Source: Trametes villosa
Taxonomy: Eukaryota > Basidiomycota > Agaricomycetes > Polyporales > Polyporaceae
Reading direction: 5' to 3'
NCBI GenBank assembly: GCA_002964805.2
Contig: PUDQ02000089.1
Span: 124,001 to 188,000 of the forward strand
DNA length: 64,000 nt
The notes beneath the pieces are model-generated. The model was not told the origin of the DNA. It worked only from the letters and a program-made list of their open reading frames with translations, and did not search any database. The translations under genes and the position numbers were made by a program. This document shows positions 9,382-21,209 of this stretch, piece after piece (position 1 is the stretch's first letter; each line of letters opens with the position of its first letter).

Positions 9382-12300
9382 ATGAGCAGCTATATGGATT
9401 CCCAAACCAGCACCCCCGCACAAACCGTGCTGACAGAGGACAGGTGCTGCCCGACATGCAAGAAGTCGGTAGTGGATGAGAAGGGAGGGGTCGTCGTCGC
9501 GTTTGGGTCAGTACCTTCTCCGCATTTTATACAGTTTGCGAGCTTGTTCGTCCAAGTTGAGATCCGAGGAGAGAGGGGAGGGCGACAATCCCCGTCCTTG
9601 CTCGGCTACACGCCCGGGGATCTCTTCCCTCCCCCATACATTCGAGGCTTCCGCCTCGATGTCCTCCCCCTCCAGACGCGTTCTGCTGCGCGCCAAGTCT
9701 GCGCACGGGTTGTCTGTTGCTATCCATGGCCGCATTGGCCTGGGCCTTGCGGACCTGCGCTTCCACCCCCGGGGTTGCCCTATCCCGAGACGCATATAAC
9801 TGCTTGAGAAGCGCGGTAACGCCTGCCCGCTTCGGTCAGCCTGATAGCAGGTATGGCACAATGCGATCCTAGAAGCGCTTTGCCGTGTCAGGGTATAATC
9901 ACCAACGCCCGGCATCTAGGCGTCTTACCGGGTCATGTACTGGGCAGCCGAACCTTCTGTCCCTCTTGCTCTCCTGTCCCATTCTAACACGCCGGAACAC
10001 CTTCGCTGATCATGTCTCGCGCCACTAGCCAATCCTTCTTCCACGTTGACTGCTTCAGGTGCGCGAAATGCGGGGACCAAGTGACGGCCGACACGAACCT
10101 GCTCCTCCTCTCGGACGGATCGCCTATATGCGACAACTGTTCCTACCACTGTAATATCTGTAAGCAGCCCATCCTCGACGAGGCGATCATGACCGGCAAC
10201 GAATCCTACCACGCGGGCTGCTTCAAGTGCAAGGTGTGCCAGAAGCGAATCGACGAGCTCGTCTTCGCCAAGACTAGCCACGGCATCTATTGCCTCGAAT
10301 GTCATAACGAACGAGTCGCGCGCAGCAGAGCGCATCAAGCGCGCAAGCAGGAGCGGGAACGGGAGAAGGAACGGGAAAGGGAGCGCGCGGCACAGGCACA
10401 GGCCGCCTTGGGCGGTGGAAGCGGAAGCACGAATAGTAGGCAAGACGACTTACGAGAGGGTCGGCCATCGACATCGACATCGGTGCGTGTTCGTGGTCGC
10501 GTTAACCTGTGATGAGATTTAGACCATTTTTGTGTCATGCGCAGACCGGTGCAGAACAAGGAAGGCCACCTTCGCAGGCCAACTCGGCGGGGGGCTCTTC
10601 ACCGGATGTCACCTCCCCGCAAGGCGCGCTTTCGCGGTCGAGTTCGCACCGCGCGCCGGGTTCGTCGGACGACCACTCGGCACCTTCGTCCGCGAGCGTG
10701 CGCCGGGGGTCGATTCTGTCCAAGCTCGTCGCCACGGAGTCGCAGCATCGCCAGCAGGAGCAAGGAGCATACTCCGCGCCATCGCCGCCTGGGGGCAACC
10801 CGTCCTCGTCGTCACAGCTACTGGGATCTCCCGGGGAGAAGGCTTCCATGCGCCTGTCAAAGAGGCATTCGGGGATGTTCATCGGCCTCCCCGCCTCCCC
10901 GTCCATTACGCGTATCAACCCGAATGCGGGCAGGCCGTCGACCGCAGGCAGCTCTGCGACCAGCTCCCCCATCGAACACCTGCGCTCGAACACGTCTCCG
11001 ATCTCGAGGATGGACTCACTGGGGGTACCGAATTCCGGCGACAGTACGAACAGCAGCCACCTGAACAAGCGCAGGAGCTTCGACGGACGGGTCCAGCCTC
11101 TCAATGTTCTCCGTCCGAGCTCGAGCAGCGTCTCGCTCAATACGAGCAACGGCACCCCCGGATCCGAGCGGATTCGCTCCCCACCTGTGAACGGCAACGA
11201 CGCCAACGCTGGGGGCCGGGACTCGCCCCAGCCATATTCCCCTTTACGCGACTACTTCAGCCCCTACAGCGCGACGGAGCCAAACTCGTACACCGACAGC
11301 GACTACCAAGACTCGCCCGTATCGCCCGCCAGGCGCAACGTCCAGGACTACGACGCCGAGCGTGCTGCAGGGGGGCGTGGGCGTTCCGCATCGTCGAGCG
11401 TCCCGGGCCCGAACGGGAATCAGGGCCGGCCGCCACGCCCAGTTCTCAACCTCGACAAGGTGCCTTCCCGTTCGACCAGTCTCGCAATCCCCTCGTCATT
11501 CGAGGCGCTCGAAGCAGAGTCGCCCTCCAACCTCGTGCTTGACCGCAGCCCGCGCACACCCGCTGACCCACGGCGGCCCCCGAGCCTGAACCTCAATGGG
11601 AGTAATCTGCACCCTTACGACCACCTGGACGACCGCAGAAGCCCGGACTATGTCCGCCACAGCGCGCTCTCGGGCGTCGAGTTCGAGGTGCGCCGCCCGG
11701 GCAGCGGGAGCTCGCTCCCGTCCTCCCCCGCGCACTTCGTCGACGTCCCACATGGCATCGAGAGCGGCACGGACACCGAGGCGGACTCGTCCGAGGACAA
11801 CCACGAGTCGAGCCGGATGAGCTCGGCGAGCAGCGACCGCCCGCCCTCCCTCCCGCCCAAGGAATACGCCTCGCAACCCTACCGGCGCCCGGGCGACCTG
11901 CGCATCGATGTCGGCGCGCGCGGGACGGAGACGGAGGAGAACTCGGCGGACGAGGCGGAGTCGTCGCCGGTCGAGCGCACGTCGCACTCGACGTTCATCG
12001 CGCCCGCGCTCCCGCCGATCCGCATCTCGATGGGCGGCGCGGACTTCTCGGACCTCATCCGCACGATGAGCGGCGTGCCGAAGGGCGCGGAGCGCATCAA
12101 GGACCTCGACCTCGCGCTCACCCCGCCCGACTCCGCGGGCCAGCCGACGACGCCGCGCAGCGACATCACCGTGCTTGGCTTTAACGACGGCGGTGCGGGG
12201 GCGGACGAGACGCCGGTGAAGCGCGTGCCGCATTCGCATGCACAATCGGCGGACAGGAGCGGCGCGACGAGCCCGGCATCGTCGTCGTCGCATGACTACA

Positions 12301-14723
12301 GCTCGTCGTTGGACGGCACCCGCCGCTCGAACGACCGCGAACGTGCGCGGCTGGACCCCACCGGGCGGGCTGGGACGCCACCGCTCACCGTGGCGCAGCG
12401 GAGGCGCGATAGGGTGGACTCTAACGCCACCAGCAACAGCGTGAACGGGCAGCGGAACGGCACGCGCATTACTGTCACTGCGCCGTCCGACGGCGTCGAG
12501 AACGCAAGGCAGAAGCTCCAGGAGGCGGTCGCCACCGCCACGGAGCGTGGGTCCGCGCAGGTCTCGCTAGACGTCGAGTTTGTGGAGACGGTGCTGTCAT
12601 TGCTGGAGCAGCAGCATCGGGACTACGGCGACTTGAGGCGCAACCTGGATGGCATGAAGGTGCGTGGGGTGTGTTTGCATGTCAACGGAGTCGTGTCGCT
12701 GATACGGGATTCGCGATGTATAGCGGGCGAGCAAGCAGTACATGGACGGGTTGACGGTCGCACAGACGGAGTACGACCGCGAGCTCAAGGCGCGGCGAGA
12801 CGCCGAGGCCGAAGTGACGCGCCTCCGAATCGTGCTGTCTGGCCAGGCCGCGCGACTCACCGCCATCTCGGGCGAGTCGAGGCGGCAGGAGGCGCAGAAG
12901 CAGCTGTCGCGGGAGATCACGGACCAGATGTCGACGCTCGAGCGCGACTTGTCGAAGCTGAAGGTTGAACGCGACATGACGCTGGCGGAGGTCGAGCAGC
13001 TCTCCGCGTCCAAGAGGTATGTGGATGACAGCGCCGTGGATGCAATGGCTTGCTCACGTCGCAACCATCCTACAGTTCTCCCTTGGTGGCTAGCTTCGAA
13101 GACGGTGGCGCGTCGATGACGCGGGCCTTGTCTATGCGCTTTGACAACATCAAGACGCAGTACCAGCATGAGCTCATCCCCCTGACGGAGCAGCGAGAGC
13201 TGCTTGTTCGTGAGCTCGCCGAGCTCAAGGCATCCCGTGATGCCTTCCTGGAGGAGACCACGGTCCTCAACCAGCGCAACGAAGAGCTCGCTAAGCTGAA
13301 CGCCCAGTACCAGCGCCGCCTCGAGGCCGCCGCCAACAACCAGAGCCCGCCAAAGGAGGACACCGTGCTGCAAGAACGCCGCGACACCAACTCCTTCGAC
13401 CGCGCGCGCTCGCCCCCAATGCTCAACGCGTCCGTGTCGTCGACGACGCTCGCGGCGACGGACGAGTCCGCGGAGACGAAGTTCATCAAGATCACGAAGC
13501 CGGACGTGCAGGACACGCCGCAGCCGGTCAAGGCGCGGTTCATCAAGTGGCCGGGCTCGAAGGCGGCGCCGAAGGAGAACGTCGCGGTGAACGGCGTCGT
13601 CGACGCGAGCAAGCCGAAGTGGCGCACGGAGCATATCTTCCAGCAGGTCAGCGTGTTGCGCGTCGCGCGGTGCGACCACTGCGGCGACAAGATGTGGGGC
13701 TCGCAGCTCCGGTGCACTAGTGAGTCCTCATGGGTGGTGTTGGATGCGATGGTTGCTGACATGGGACACTCTAGCATGCAACATCGCGGTGCACACGCGC
13801 TGTATCCACAGCGTGAACTTGGCGTGCTCGCAGCAACAGGCACCTTTACGCGACGACGGACAGCCACTTGCGCCGCTTCGTACGTATCTCAGCTTCGCTG
13901 TATATATGCGCCTATTCTAATCATGGTATCCTTCCAGCACCCTCTATGTTCGGTCGGGACCTTGTCGAACAGGTCAACGCAGACTCCAGGGAGGAGCCCC
14001 GAGTGTTGCCGGTCATTGTCGAGAAGTGTATCGACGCGGTCGATCATATCGGTATGTCTATTAAGCATCCTCTATGATCGCCCATCTGACATGCTGTGCT
14101 AGCTCTCGAACTCGAGGGTATCTACCGCAAGACCGGCGGCTCGGGCCAGTCCAAGATGATCACCCAGCTCTTCGAGCGCGGCGACTACGACTCCTTCGAC
14201 CTCCGGGATACCGACCGCTTCAACGACATCTGCAGCGTCACATCCGTGCTCAAGTCGTACTTGCGCGCACTGCCGAACCCGCTCTTGACGTTCGAGCTGC
14301 ATGATCAATTCATTGGTGCCTCGACGATCCGCGACCCTGCGATGAAGGCGAACACCTTTGCCGACCTTGTCCACGAGCTGCCGAGGGAGCACTACTACAC
14401 GTTGAGGGCACTCATGCTCCACTTGCATCGGTATGCCCGCAGCTCGCTCTATCTGCTAGCTGTTACTGACCATCCTTCTTCAGTGTGTGCGAGAGAAGTG
14501 AACAGAACCTGATGCACGCGCGCAACCTCGGTGTCGTTTTCGGACGTGAGTCGTGTCTACCGCTCCTGACGAATCTAATACTGACGCGTCCGGTACAGCG
14601 ACGTTGATGCGTTCGCGCGACCCTGGCGCAGAGTTCAGCGACATGGCGGGCAAGGCGCTCTGCATCGAGTGGTTAGTCGAGAACGCGCCGCGCGTGTTCG
14701 AGCAGCTGCCCCCGGTAGCATGA
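9382..14723 (+). CDS. Rho GTPase-activating protein with LIM, LIM, C1 and RhoGAP domains
   Basis: Ten exons: 9382-9506, 10029-10482, 10545-12659, 12739-13016, 13076-13719, 13775-13879, 13938-14051, 14103-14430, 14484-14545, 14599-14723; 1449 residues. LIM1 spans about 23-79 (CPTC ... HVDCFRCAKC ... CDNC) and LIM2 about 83-140. A long Ser/Pro-rich disordered region and coiled coils follow. A C1 domain comes near 1170-1220 (H-x12-C-x2-C ... C-x2-C-x4-H-x2-C). A RhoGAP domain fills the C-terminus, with the arginine finger R1287 in GIYRKTGG and the conserved FGPTLM. It resembles the Rga/Lrg family that switches off Rho/Cdc42 at growth sites to control polarity and wall synthesis. The first intron is 522 bp, ten times the others, and interrupts LIM1. 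An in-frame ATG at 9346 could add 12 residues; 9382 has the better context. Confidence 0.92.
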
Positions 14724-15489
14724 TTGCGACGAGCCTCAAGTACGACCTCGAGTTACGACCCCTAACACTATCACTATTCCGTATTTGCCCCATCCACCGC
14801 CCCGCGCGCCCCCTTCCTCCCCCACCCTGGTCTGTAGCCCTGTAGAACCCACACCGCCACTGTACCAAAAGCCCCTTCCCTCCTTTCCCTCGCCTTCCAC
14901 CTTGTTTATACCTCCTCATCCATGCCACTCTCACGTCCTACATCTCTCTTGGGTAGCCTCTTCGCATTTGGGACCTCTCGTCATTCACTTGTTCTTCTAC
15001 GCATCTCCGCGGCCGTGGCTCTCCCGCTCGTTCCCCCTCGCCCGCAGCACTACTTAGTATACGGCCGCAGTTTATCTATACCCGAGCTCTTATAAATATG
15101 TATACCGTCCTAACTACGGAGCCCTGCAATGCAGCCCATTGTCCCCGGGAAGAATAGGAATAAGATAGCGAGAGCACATACAGACAACATAGCACGGACA
15201 ACAGAGTACAAGCAAGAGAGACCTCCAGGAACGATGCCGATGAGACGGAGGGTCTACATGCGTGGTCATGTTTGCTCGCGGGACCGCTTCGATCGTGGCT
15301 CGTTATGCAACGTGCAGTAGAGGAAATGCCGACGAGGGCCCAAGGTCGCCGTCCCCGCAACGGCAGCGACGCGCGCTCCGAGAGGCGCGGTGTCAGTCCC
15401 GCTGCCGCGCACCCCGAGGGAAAACATGCGATCGAACACTGCGCAACGTGATTGTGGTCAGCTTCCATCGGCGGTCGCGGGCACGGACA
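14724..15489. other. Convergent intergenic region, nothing recognised
   Basis: This lies between the 3' ends of the RhoGAP gene (+) and the BTB gene (-). The left half is C/T-rich on the plus strand. No open frame has a recognisable domain. It presumably holds both 3' UTRs and polyadenylation sites. Confidence 0.6.
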
Positions 15490-17114
15490 CTAGGGAGACG
15501 AGAACGCACGGGTGGCGACGAACGCCTTCGCGGTCGTTTGACAGCTGAGGTGAGTGAGCGAGAGCGGCGGGCTCACGCCCTCGAACGTGCGCAGGTACCG
15601 GAAGACCATCGACGGTTGGCAGGGCCCGAAGCGGAATACAGCCTGGTAGGCCTGCTTCCACTTTTCTTCGAGCAGCCGCGCGCAGTTTGCTGGGTCTGGG
15701 CATGACAGACACTAGCATACAGGGAGACCCGTCAATGTCAGCGACGATTCTGCTAGAGAGGCATGGCGAATACGCACACACTGGTACTCCTTCGCGATTT
15801 GAACCAAGCCGAGCTTGAGGACGCGCTCCAGGAACCACGTCCGACGTTTCTCGAGCTTCAGCAGCGTCGCGGGGCTGAGCGTACTGAGCTCCTCGTCGGA
15901 CCATCCGCCGGGGTTGTCGAGCACGAATCGGCTCGCCTCCCGATACAGCTCCTCCTCGTCAAAGAGCTCCGCGATGCGGATCGCCTTCAGTGGCCGCCCC
16001 GCCGCGTGCGTGAGTAGGAAGGTGAGGCACTCGTTCTGTAGCGCGGGCACGTGCAGCTTGTGCGAGATATTCATGAGGCCCTCGACGTTGTTCCACGCGA
16101 TCGTGCATACAAGGCTAAACGCGTGTGAGTGAGCGAACGACCCATCGGGATGGTGTGAGCGGGTACGCACTGGGGATAGATATATTTCAGGAAGTCGTGG
16201 AAGGTATTAGCCTACGCCCTAGTGAGTACGTTTGGTCGTCCAATCTATCATGCGAGCATACCTTCTCCTCTTTCAGAACGATAATTGCATCTGGCCGCCG
16301 GTCCTGCAGCTTAGTCTGCCGCCGTTTCAAAGACCGCGATGACGGCGGGGCCGACAGTTTCCCGTCTACCGGTTTCCCGTCCACGTCCGGAGCCTTCGCC
16401 TTCGCCTTGAAGCTGGTTGTAGGACTGGTCGGCGTTGCAGGGTTCGACTGCTCCAGCTTATTCAGACTGTCCTCTCTGGCCTTCGCTTTCACCTCCGAGC
16501 TCAGCTCGCCCTCGTTGTCGCTCGGGTCATCGCGGATGATATCAACGTCGAACGCGAGCTCATCTGGGTCCATGTCCGGGTCCATGGGTGCGAACGTGAT
16601 CTCGGACTGCCTCTTCGCAGAGGAGCTGCCTCCGGGCACGGAGGGCGGCTGCGAGATGGTGATCACGGAGGACATGGACTGTGGTCGCGCCGTGTCCCGC
16701 TCGGTCTCAGCCCAGCCGCCGCTGAGCGCGGCCTGGAAGAAGGCAGAGGCAAAGTAGAGGACCTCCTTGTGCGCCCTTGACGGTCGCGCGCTCAGCCACA
16801 GCCACAGCACCGTCCGCGCGCAGTACTCACCAGAAGGTGGTGGACTCGACGACGATCTTCACGTTCCCGGGAAACTTGTACGCGCGGGTGAATGTCTCGT
16901 CGATCTCGATGGGGTCGTCCATGTCGCCGTTAGTGCTGAGGGACGACGCCATGCCATCCGACTCGTACTCCTCGAAGTACCACGGCGGGGAGCCGGCCGA
17001 CCTGAATATGCCCGCGGCGGCGGCGTGTGTTTCTGTTGGCGAGCTGAGAGAGGCAGAGTTAAGGTTATTAGGGCCTCTTGAGTTCCGCGCGATGAGGATG
17101 TGAGGCGGGTTCAT
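15490..17114 (-). CDS. BTB/POZ-domain protein
   Basis: Five exons (17114-16831, 16775-16262, 16211-16171, 16114-15778, 15711-15490) give 465 residues. The BTB fold is split by a long disordered insert. It opens at NVKIVVESTTFWAHKEVLYF, the standard strand-helix of BTB proteins. It resumes after the insert with DAIIVLKEEKANTFHDFLKY, then YPHLVCTIAWNNVEGLM and a BACK-like helical tail (HKLHVPALQNECLTFLL, REASRFVLDNPGGW). The C-terminus has a Cys cluster and a conserved-looking WKQAYQAVFRFGPCQPSMVF. Many Agaricomycetes carry this type. BTB proteins usually dimerise and serve as Cullin-3 adaptors or transcriptional cofactors, but no partner domain is visible. Another acceptor choice at the last intron (15701) would change a few residues around the Cys cluster. 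Confidence 0.82.
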
Positions 17115-17230
17115 CGTGGTCGAGTTTAAGTAGCATCTACAGCAGTAGGTCAATCAATACTCGGAATACCACCAAGTACGTAGGACTGCTTTCATGCAGT
17201 ATCAATAAAACCTTTGCCAACTGCATACAT

Positions 17231-17310
17231 GGCGCTATAGTGTAGTGGTTATCACTTGGGATTCTGATTTCAGCGTTCCCAAAACCCAGGTTCGAGCCCT
17301 GGTAGCGCCT
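17231..17310 (+). tRNA. tRNA-Gln(CUG) with an 8-nt intron
   Basis: The acceptor stem GGCGCTA pairs with TAGCGCC, with a T discriminator. The T-arm is CCAGG-TTCGAGC-CCTGG. The anticodon stem TGGGA pairs with TCCCA. The loop TTCTGA places anticodon CTG at 17264-17266. A short intron (17268-17275) sits after position 37, the canonical site. Mature length is 72 nt plus CCA. It lies 166 bp upstream of the PHS1 start on the same strand. Confidence 0.88.
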
Positions 17311-17476
17311 CTAGGATACCTTTTTGCCGCGCTCTGGGTCATCTGCATCACCGCCCGCGAAGACGCTTGAAGCTCTCGAAGGCGCCTCGTCGACTTCCGT
17401 GAGTTGGCATACGACGACCACGAACCCAGCTGGTTGCTTCACGACTTCGACGATCCTCCCAGCCAACGACCCAGCT

Positions 17477-18499
17477 ATGGCCCGCATTGAAGAAGTAGAC
17501 ACGACGCCCCCGAAGCCAGTCAGGCAGAGGAAAGGCACGTCGACCTTCGGTAGCTGCCTTTCACGCGTGTATACTTACCCGTCCTGTGAGCAGGCCCGCC
17601 ACCGCTCGTCAAGTACTACCTCGTGCTCTACAACATCCTCTCCACCATTGGCTGGTCCTACATCCTCGTCACCACGCTCGTGCACGTCTTCGACCTCGAC
17701 GGCGCGCACGCGCTCCACGCGACGCCCCCGCGCATTCCGCGCCCCTCCGCCGCGCGCAAGGGCGGCGACAGCCCCATCGCGTCTCTTTTGGCATTGGCCG
17801 CCCCCGTCATTCAGCGCGCAGGCACCGCGTACGCACGCGTCGGGAAGCAGACGGCGTTCGTGCAGAGCTGGGCCGCGCTCGAGGTGCTGCACGTGCTGCT
17901 GGGATGGGTCCGCAGCCCGCTCGTCACGACGCTCATCCAGGTCGCGAGCAGGCTGTATCTGGTGTGGGGGATTACGGGGCAGTTCCCTGAGGTGCGTTTC
18001 TCCCAGTTCTGACGTTCTGCATCTCGGGTGCGCTAACGCCACCGCGCGCTAGACGCACACGAACCCTCTGTACGTGTCCATGGTCCTGTCATGGTCGCTC
18101 ACCGAGGTCGTGCGGTACTCGTTCTATGCGTTCAACCTGCTCGGAACTGAGCCCGCCCCGCTCCTCTTCTTGCGCTACACGCTCTTCTACATCCTTTACC
18201 CGACCGGCGCGTCTTCCGAAGCGCTGCTCATTTACGCCACCATCCCTCCCCCGGGGCTCGGTTTCGGACACTCATTCGCGGTCAACGCGTTCGCGACGCT
18301 GCACACTTACGTCCGTCAGGGGCTCTTCCTCATCTGGTGGCCTGGTAAGTTGTGTACGCTTCACGTCAGTAGGAACTGGTGCTAAGATACTGCGGCAGGG
18401 TTGTATGTGATGTACACGCATATGATGAAGCAGAGGCGCAAGGTCTTCGGAGGTGCGGGCAAGGGGAAAACTTCGGGGACCAAGTCCAAGTCGCAGTAA
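17477..18499 (+). CDS. PHS1: Very-long-chain (3R)-3-hydroxyacyl-CoA dehydratase
   Basis: Four exons (17477-17549, 17594-17991, 18053-18344, 18399-18499) give 287 residues of PTPLA/Phs1 type. The enzyme removes water from 3-hydroxyacyl-CoA, the third step of each elongation cycle for very-long-chain fatty acids in the ER, which feed sphingolipids. Several TM helices are visible (KYYLVLYNILSTIGWSYILV, TEVVRYSFYAFNLL, RYTLFYILYPTG). The catalytic pair fits YPTGASSE: Y206 and E213, seven residues apart as in yeast Y149/E156. A lumenal insert (about 60-95) is longer than in yeast. The C-terminus KSKSQ is Lys-rich, compatible with ER retention. All introns fall in frame; the first is only 44 bp. 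Confidence 0.93.
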
Positions 18500-18643
18500 T
18501 GCTCGTACAGATTCAAGACGACACGTTTGCTTAGGTACGCTGACACGGCCATTCTGCGTAGGGAAGGTGGCTAACGTTCGGGCAGAGTACATAAAACCTA
18601 ATCACATGACATGTATGCGCACTTGTGCTACTATATGCCATCG

Positions 18644-20628
18644 CTACGTCTCCCGGTTGTTGACGCTAGGAGCGAAGCCTATCCGCCCGGAGTAGTCGAA
18701 GACCGTATACCCTGCCGCACAATCAGCTCTGCCCAGTCGCCGCATCTCGAGCAAGACTTACAGGACTTCAGGAACGCAGCGCCGACGATGGCGATTTGAG
18801 ACTCGAAGTTCTTGTCCAGCGCAAGGATCCCCCCGATACAGTCGCTGGTGTTCAGGTGAGCGTCAGAACAGCGCCGACGGTGCAAGGACCCGGAGACCAC
18901 CTACTCAGAACTCTCGTCTTGTTTCCCGATGTTGAAGTCGTCCGGGTGGATCGCGTACGGCCGCCCGTTCAGAACAAGCGACACGGCAGGCGCCGCACGG
19001 CACGGGTACGTGTAGAATCCTACGGCACCCACGTTAGCTCGTGGAAGGTGGTTGTGGATAAGATGGGCTCACCTGGGCCATATTGCACCGCCGGAGCTGA
19101 TCCCGGGATCTATGATTCGTTGGATCAGATGAGCCAGGTGCGCTTTCAGCAGATGCTCGTGGACGAGCTCACCTGAGCGTAGAACTCCGCAGCCATGCGC
19201 GCAGGAAGGTAGATGAGCGACGTCCCCGTATCAATGGCCTGTGCGCAGACGTGAGACCGAGAATGCACGCGGAGGAAGGAGCGATGTTACTGCAGGGGTG
19301 TCCATGGCGGTCTCCGTCCCGTTCACGGTGGTGCCATTCAGGGACAGCGTCCAGAAGGTCTGTGAAGGTCGTTGTGAGTGTACTCCTCACTTCGAGGCGA
19401 GGGAGCTTACGCGCGACGTGATGTCGTTCCAGGTCACAGGGCCCAGCACCTTCGTCGGATCGTAGCACCCGAAGCACACCTGTACCGCCGCATCCGTGAG
19501 TAATGCGCTCAGGATTCTGTGTATGTAGCCATGTATATGTGCGCTCACCTCGGAGCCCTGCTCTTCTTTGCGGGTCATGTGCACGGAGAACACGCTCGCG
19601 GCGAGCGCCTTCTGCTCAAGCAGATTCTCGAAAAACGTTTTCGCGGTGTCCGTGTCGTTCTTGATCTGCGCGATGGTCCCGAACGCGAGCCCCAGGATGC
19701 CGCTGATCGGCTCGTTGTCGAGGTCTGAGTTGACCTTCGTGACGGCGCAGAACGTCTGCTGGGGCACGCGTGCGCCGCCAATGGCGACGGCGTCCGTCGC
19801 GACGTTGCCCTCGACATGGCCGGTTCCCTGTAGAAGACGCGCTGGTCAGTCAACTCTCGGCCCAGGGATGGTTGTCTGTGGGAAAACGTACGTAGCCAAT
19901 CGTACATCCTTCCGGCGACGGCTTGAACGACGTGCTTTTCCGCGTAACGAACACGGGGTTCCGACAGTGCTTGCAGTTGACCGGGATCCACAGGTCCGCC
20001 GAGCCGGTGTCGACGTCGACCTGCAGCACCGCCGAACGCGAGCCAAAGCTCGCCGGCCCGTAGTACAGTACGTCGAGCGGGCCGGATATATAATCCGTCA
20101 ACGGCATGTGCGCCGTCACCGCCTCCGACGCTGGCGCGACGGGGTTCACGCCGATGATTCCCGCCTCGCTGCTGCTGCCGCTGGCGTCCTCGGCGGAGAC
20201 GTTCGCGCGGCTGGCGTCGAGCGTGCCCAGAGCCGCGCTGGCCTGGGGGATGGCGGAGGAGTTCGGCGGGTTGAAGGGTGGGTAGCCGGTCTCCGGATGC
20301 GTTTCGGGGTTGATGCCGATCCCAGCGAGGAGATCGCCCGCACGAGCATACTTTATCATGACACCCTTCAGCTCCTTGTTCTGTTCCACAAAACTTCGTG
20401 AGTGCGGTGTGAGGAGGAAGGCAGCGAAGATCTCACAGGAATGTCCGGGTTAAATATCCGGACGTCCGTCACATTGGCTGTTGTCAGATTGCCCTGGGAT
20501 CTGGGTCGTACCCATCTCGCGCTCTCGCCGGCCAAGAAGGCAGCGGGGTCGGGGCCCTGGGTGGGAGAAGCCCCAGCGGAGAGGGAGAAGACGAAGAGAG
20601 TAAGCTGCACGGCAAGCTGGGAGGACAT
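18644..20628 (-). CDS. Secreted aspartic protease, peptidase family A1
   Basis: Ten exons (20628-20437, 20380-19892, 19827-19549, 19479-19411, 19359-19291, 19238-19173, 19109-19073, 19019-18905, 18844-18762, 18711-18644) give 488 residues. The signal peptide is MSSQLAVQLTLFVFSLSAG, followed by a propeptide and a Ser/Ala-rich linker. The two active-site motifs are VDTGSADLWIPV (D188) and AIDTGTSLIYLP (D369). Other family landmarks are ISGILGLAFG, VTWNDITS and IVGAAFLKSWYTVFDY. The end (GRIGFAPSVNN) shows no GPI signal or membrane anchor. It is an endopeptidase active at acid pH, probably extracellular or vacuolar. It is divergent from the GH16 gene with a 581-bp shared upstream region, so co-regulation during substrate degradation is possible. 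The many tiny C-terminal exons are typical of basidiomycete A1 genes. Confidence 0.93.
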
Positions 20629-21209
20629 GATCAGGCACGAGAAGCGGGGGTTGCTCCAGGCACAAGAAGGGCGGAGTCAAAGAGCGATCGTCCCCGCCCC
20701 CGCGTACTGAATTGAAGACCGGGGTGTTCGCGGCTGACCGTGCGGGCTGGGTGGCGTTTCTTCAACACCTGCCTAAACGAGCAAGGGCGCGATCGCGGTC
20801 GAAGCTGTGCAGCCCGCTAAAACGGGCAGCGCGCCGCCGCATTCGCGCAGACGGACGACGCCCACACGGCCCGCGAGGATGTGCGACAGCGCCCGCTAAA
20901 TCTGCTGAGAGCGGCCCTGATTCAGCAGACAGAGCGCGAGAGGTGAATTGTGGTAGGCAGCAGCGCAGCCCGTTCAGAGCTTATCGGCCTCACCTTCACT
21001 CAGCCTTCGTCACCTGCGCCCGCCCGCGTTCGAATTGGGAAGCGAACTCGCTGAGGGGGCCATGTCAGCCTCCGCCTGCCGTACGAGTTCAACATGGGGC
21101 CGGGCCCAGAGCGTGGCGGCTCTCGCTATAACAGCCCTCCTCCGTGCGGCCCTGCTCTACCAGCCCCCCCTCCTCCGCCTCGCCACCCTCTCGCCACGCA
21201 GAGCCCTCC
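20629..21209. promoter_or_regulatory. Shared divergent promoter of protease (-) and GH16 (+)
   Basis: This 581-bp gap separates two start codons on opposite strands. A TATA-like CTATAAC (21126-21132) lies about 80 bp before the GH16 ATG. No clear TATA was found on the protease side. No coding signal is seen. Confidence 0.5.

Noticed and set aside
9508..9915. Minus-strand frame inside the long RhoGAP intron as an intron-nested gene
   Set aside because: No domain, signal peptide or promoter. It ends next to the intron donor by chance.
11496..12293. Long open frame antisense to the RhoGAP gene
   Set aside because: Arg/Val-rich mirror of a GC-rich coding exon; the sense strand has clear domains.
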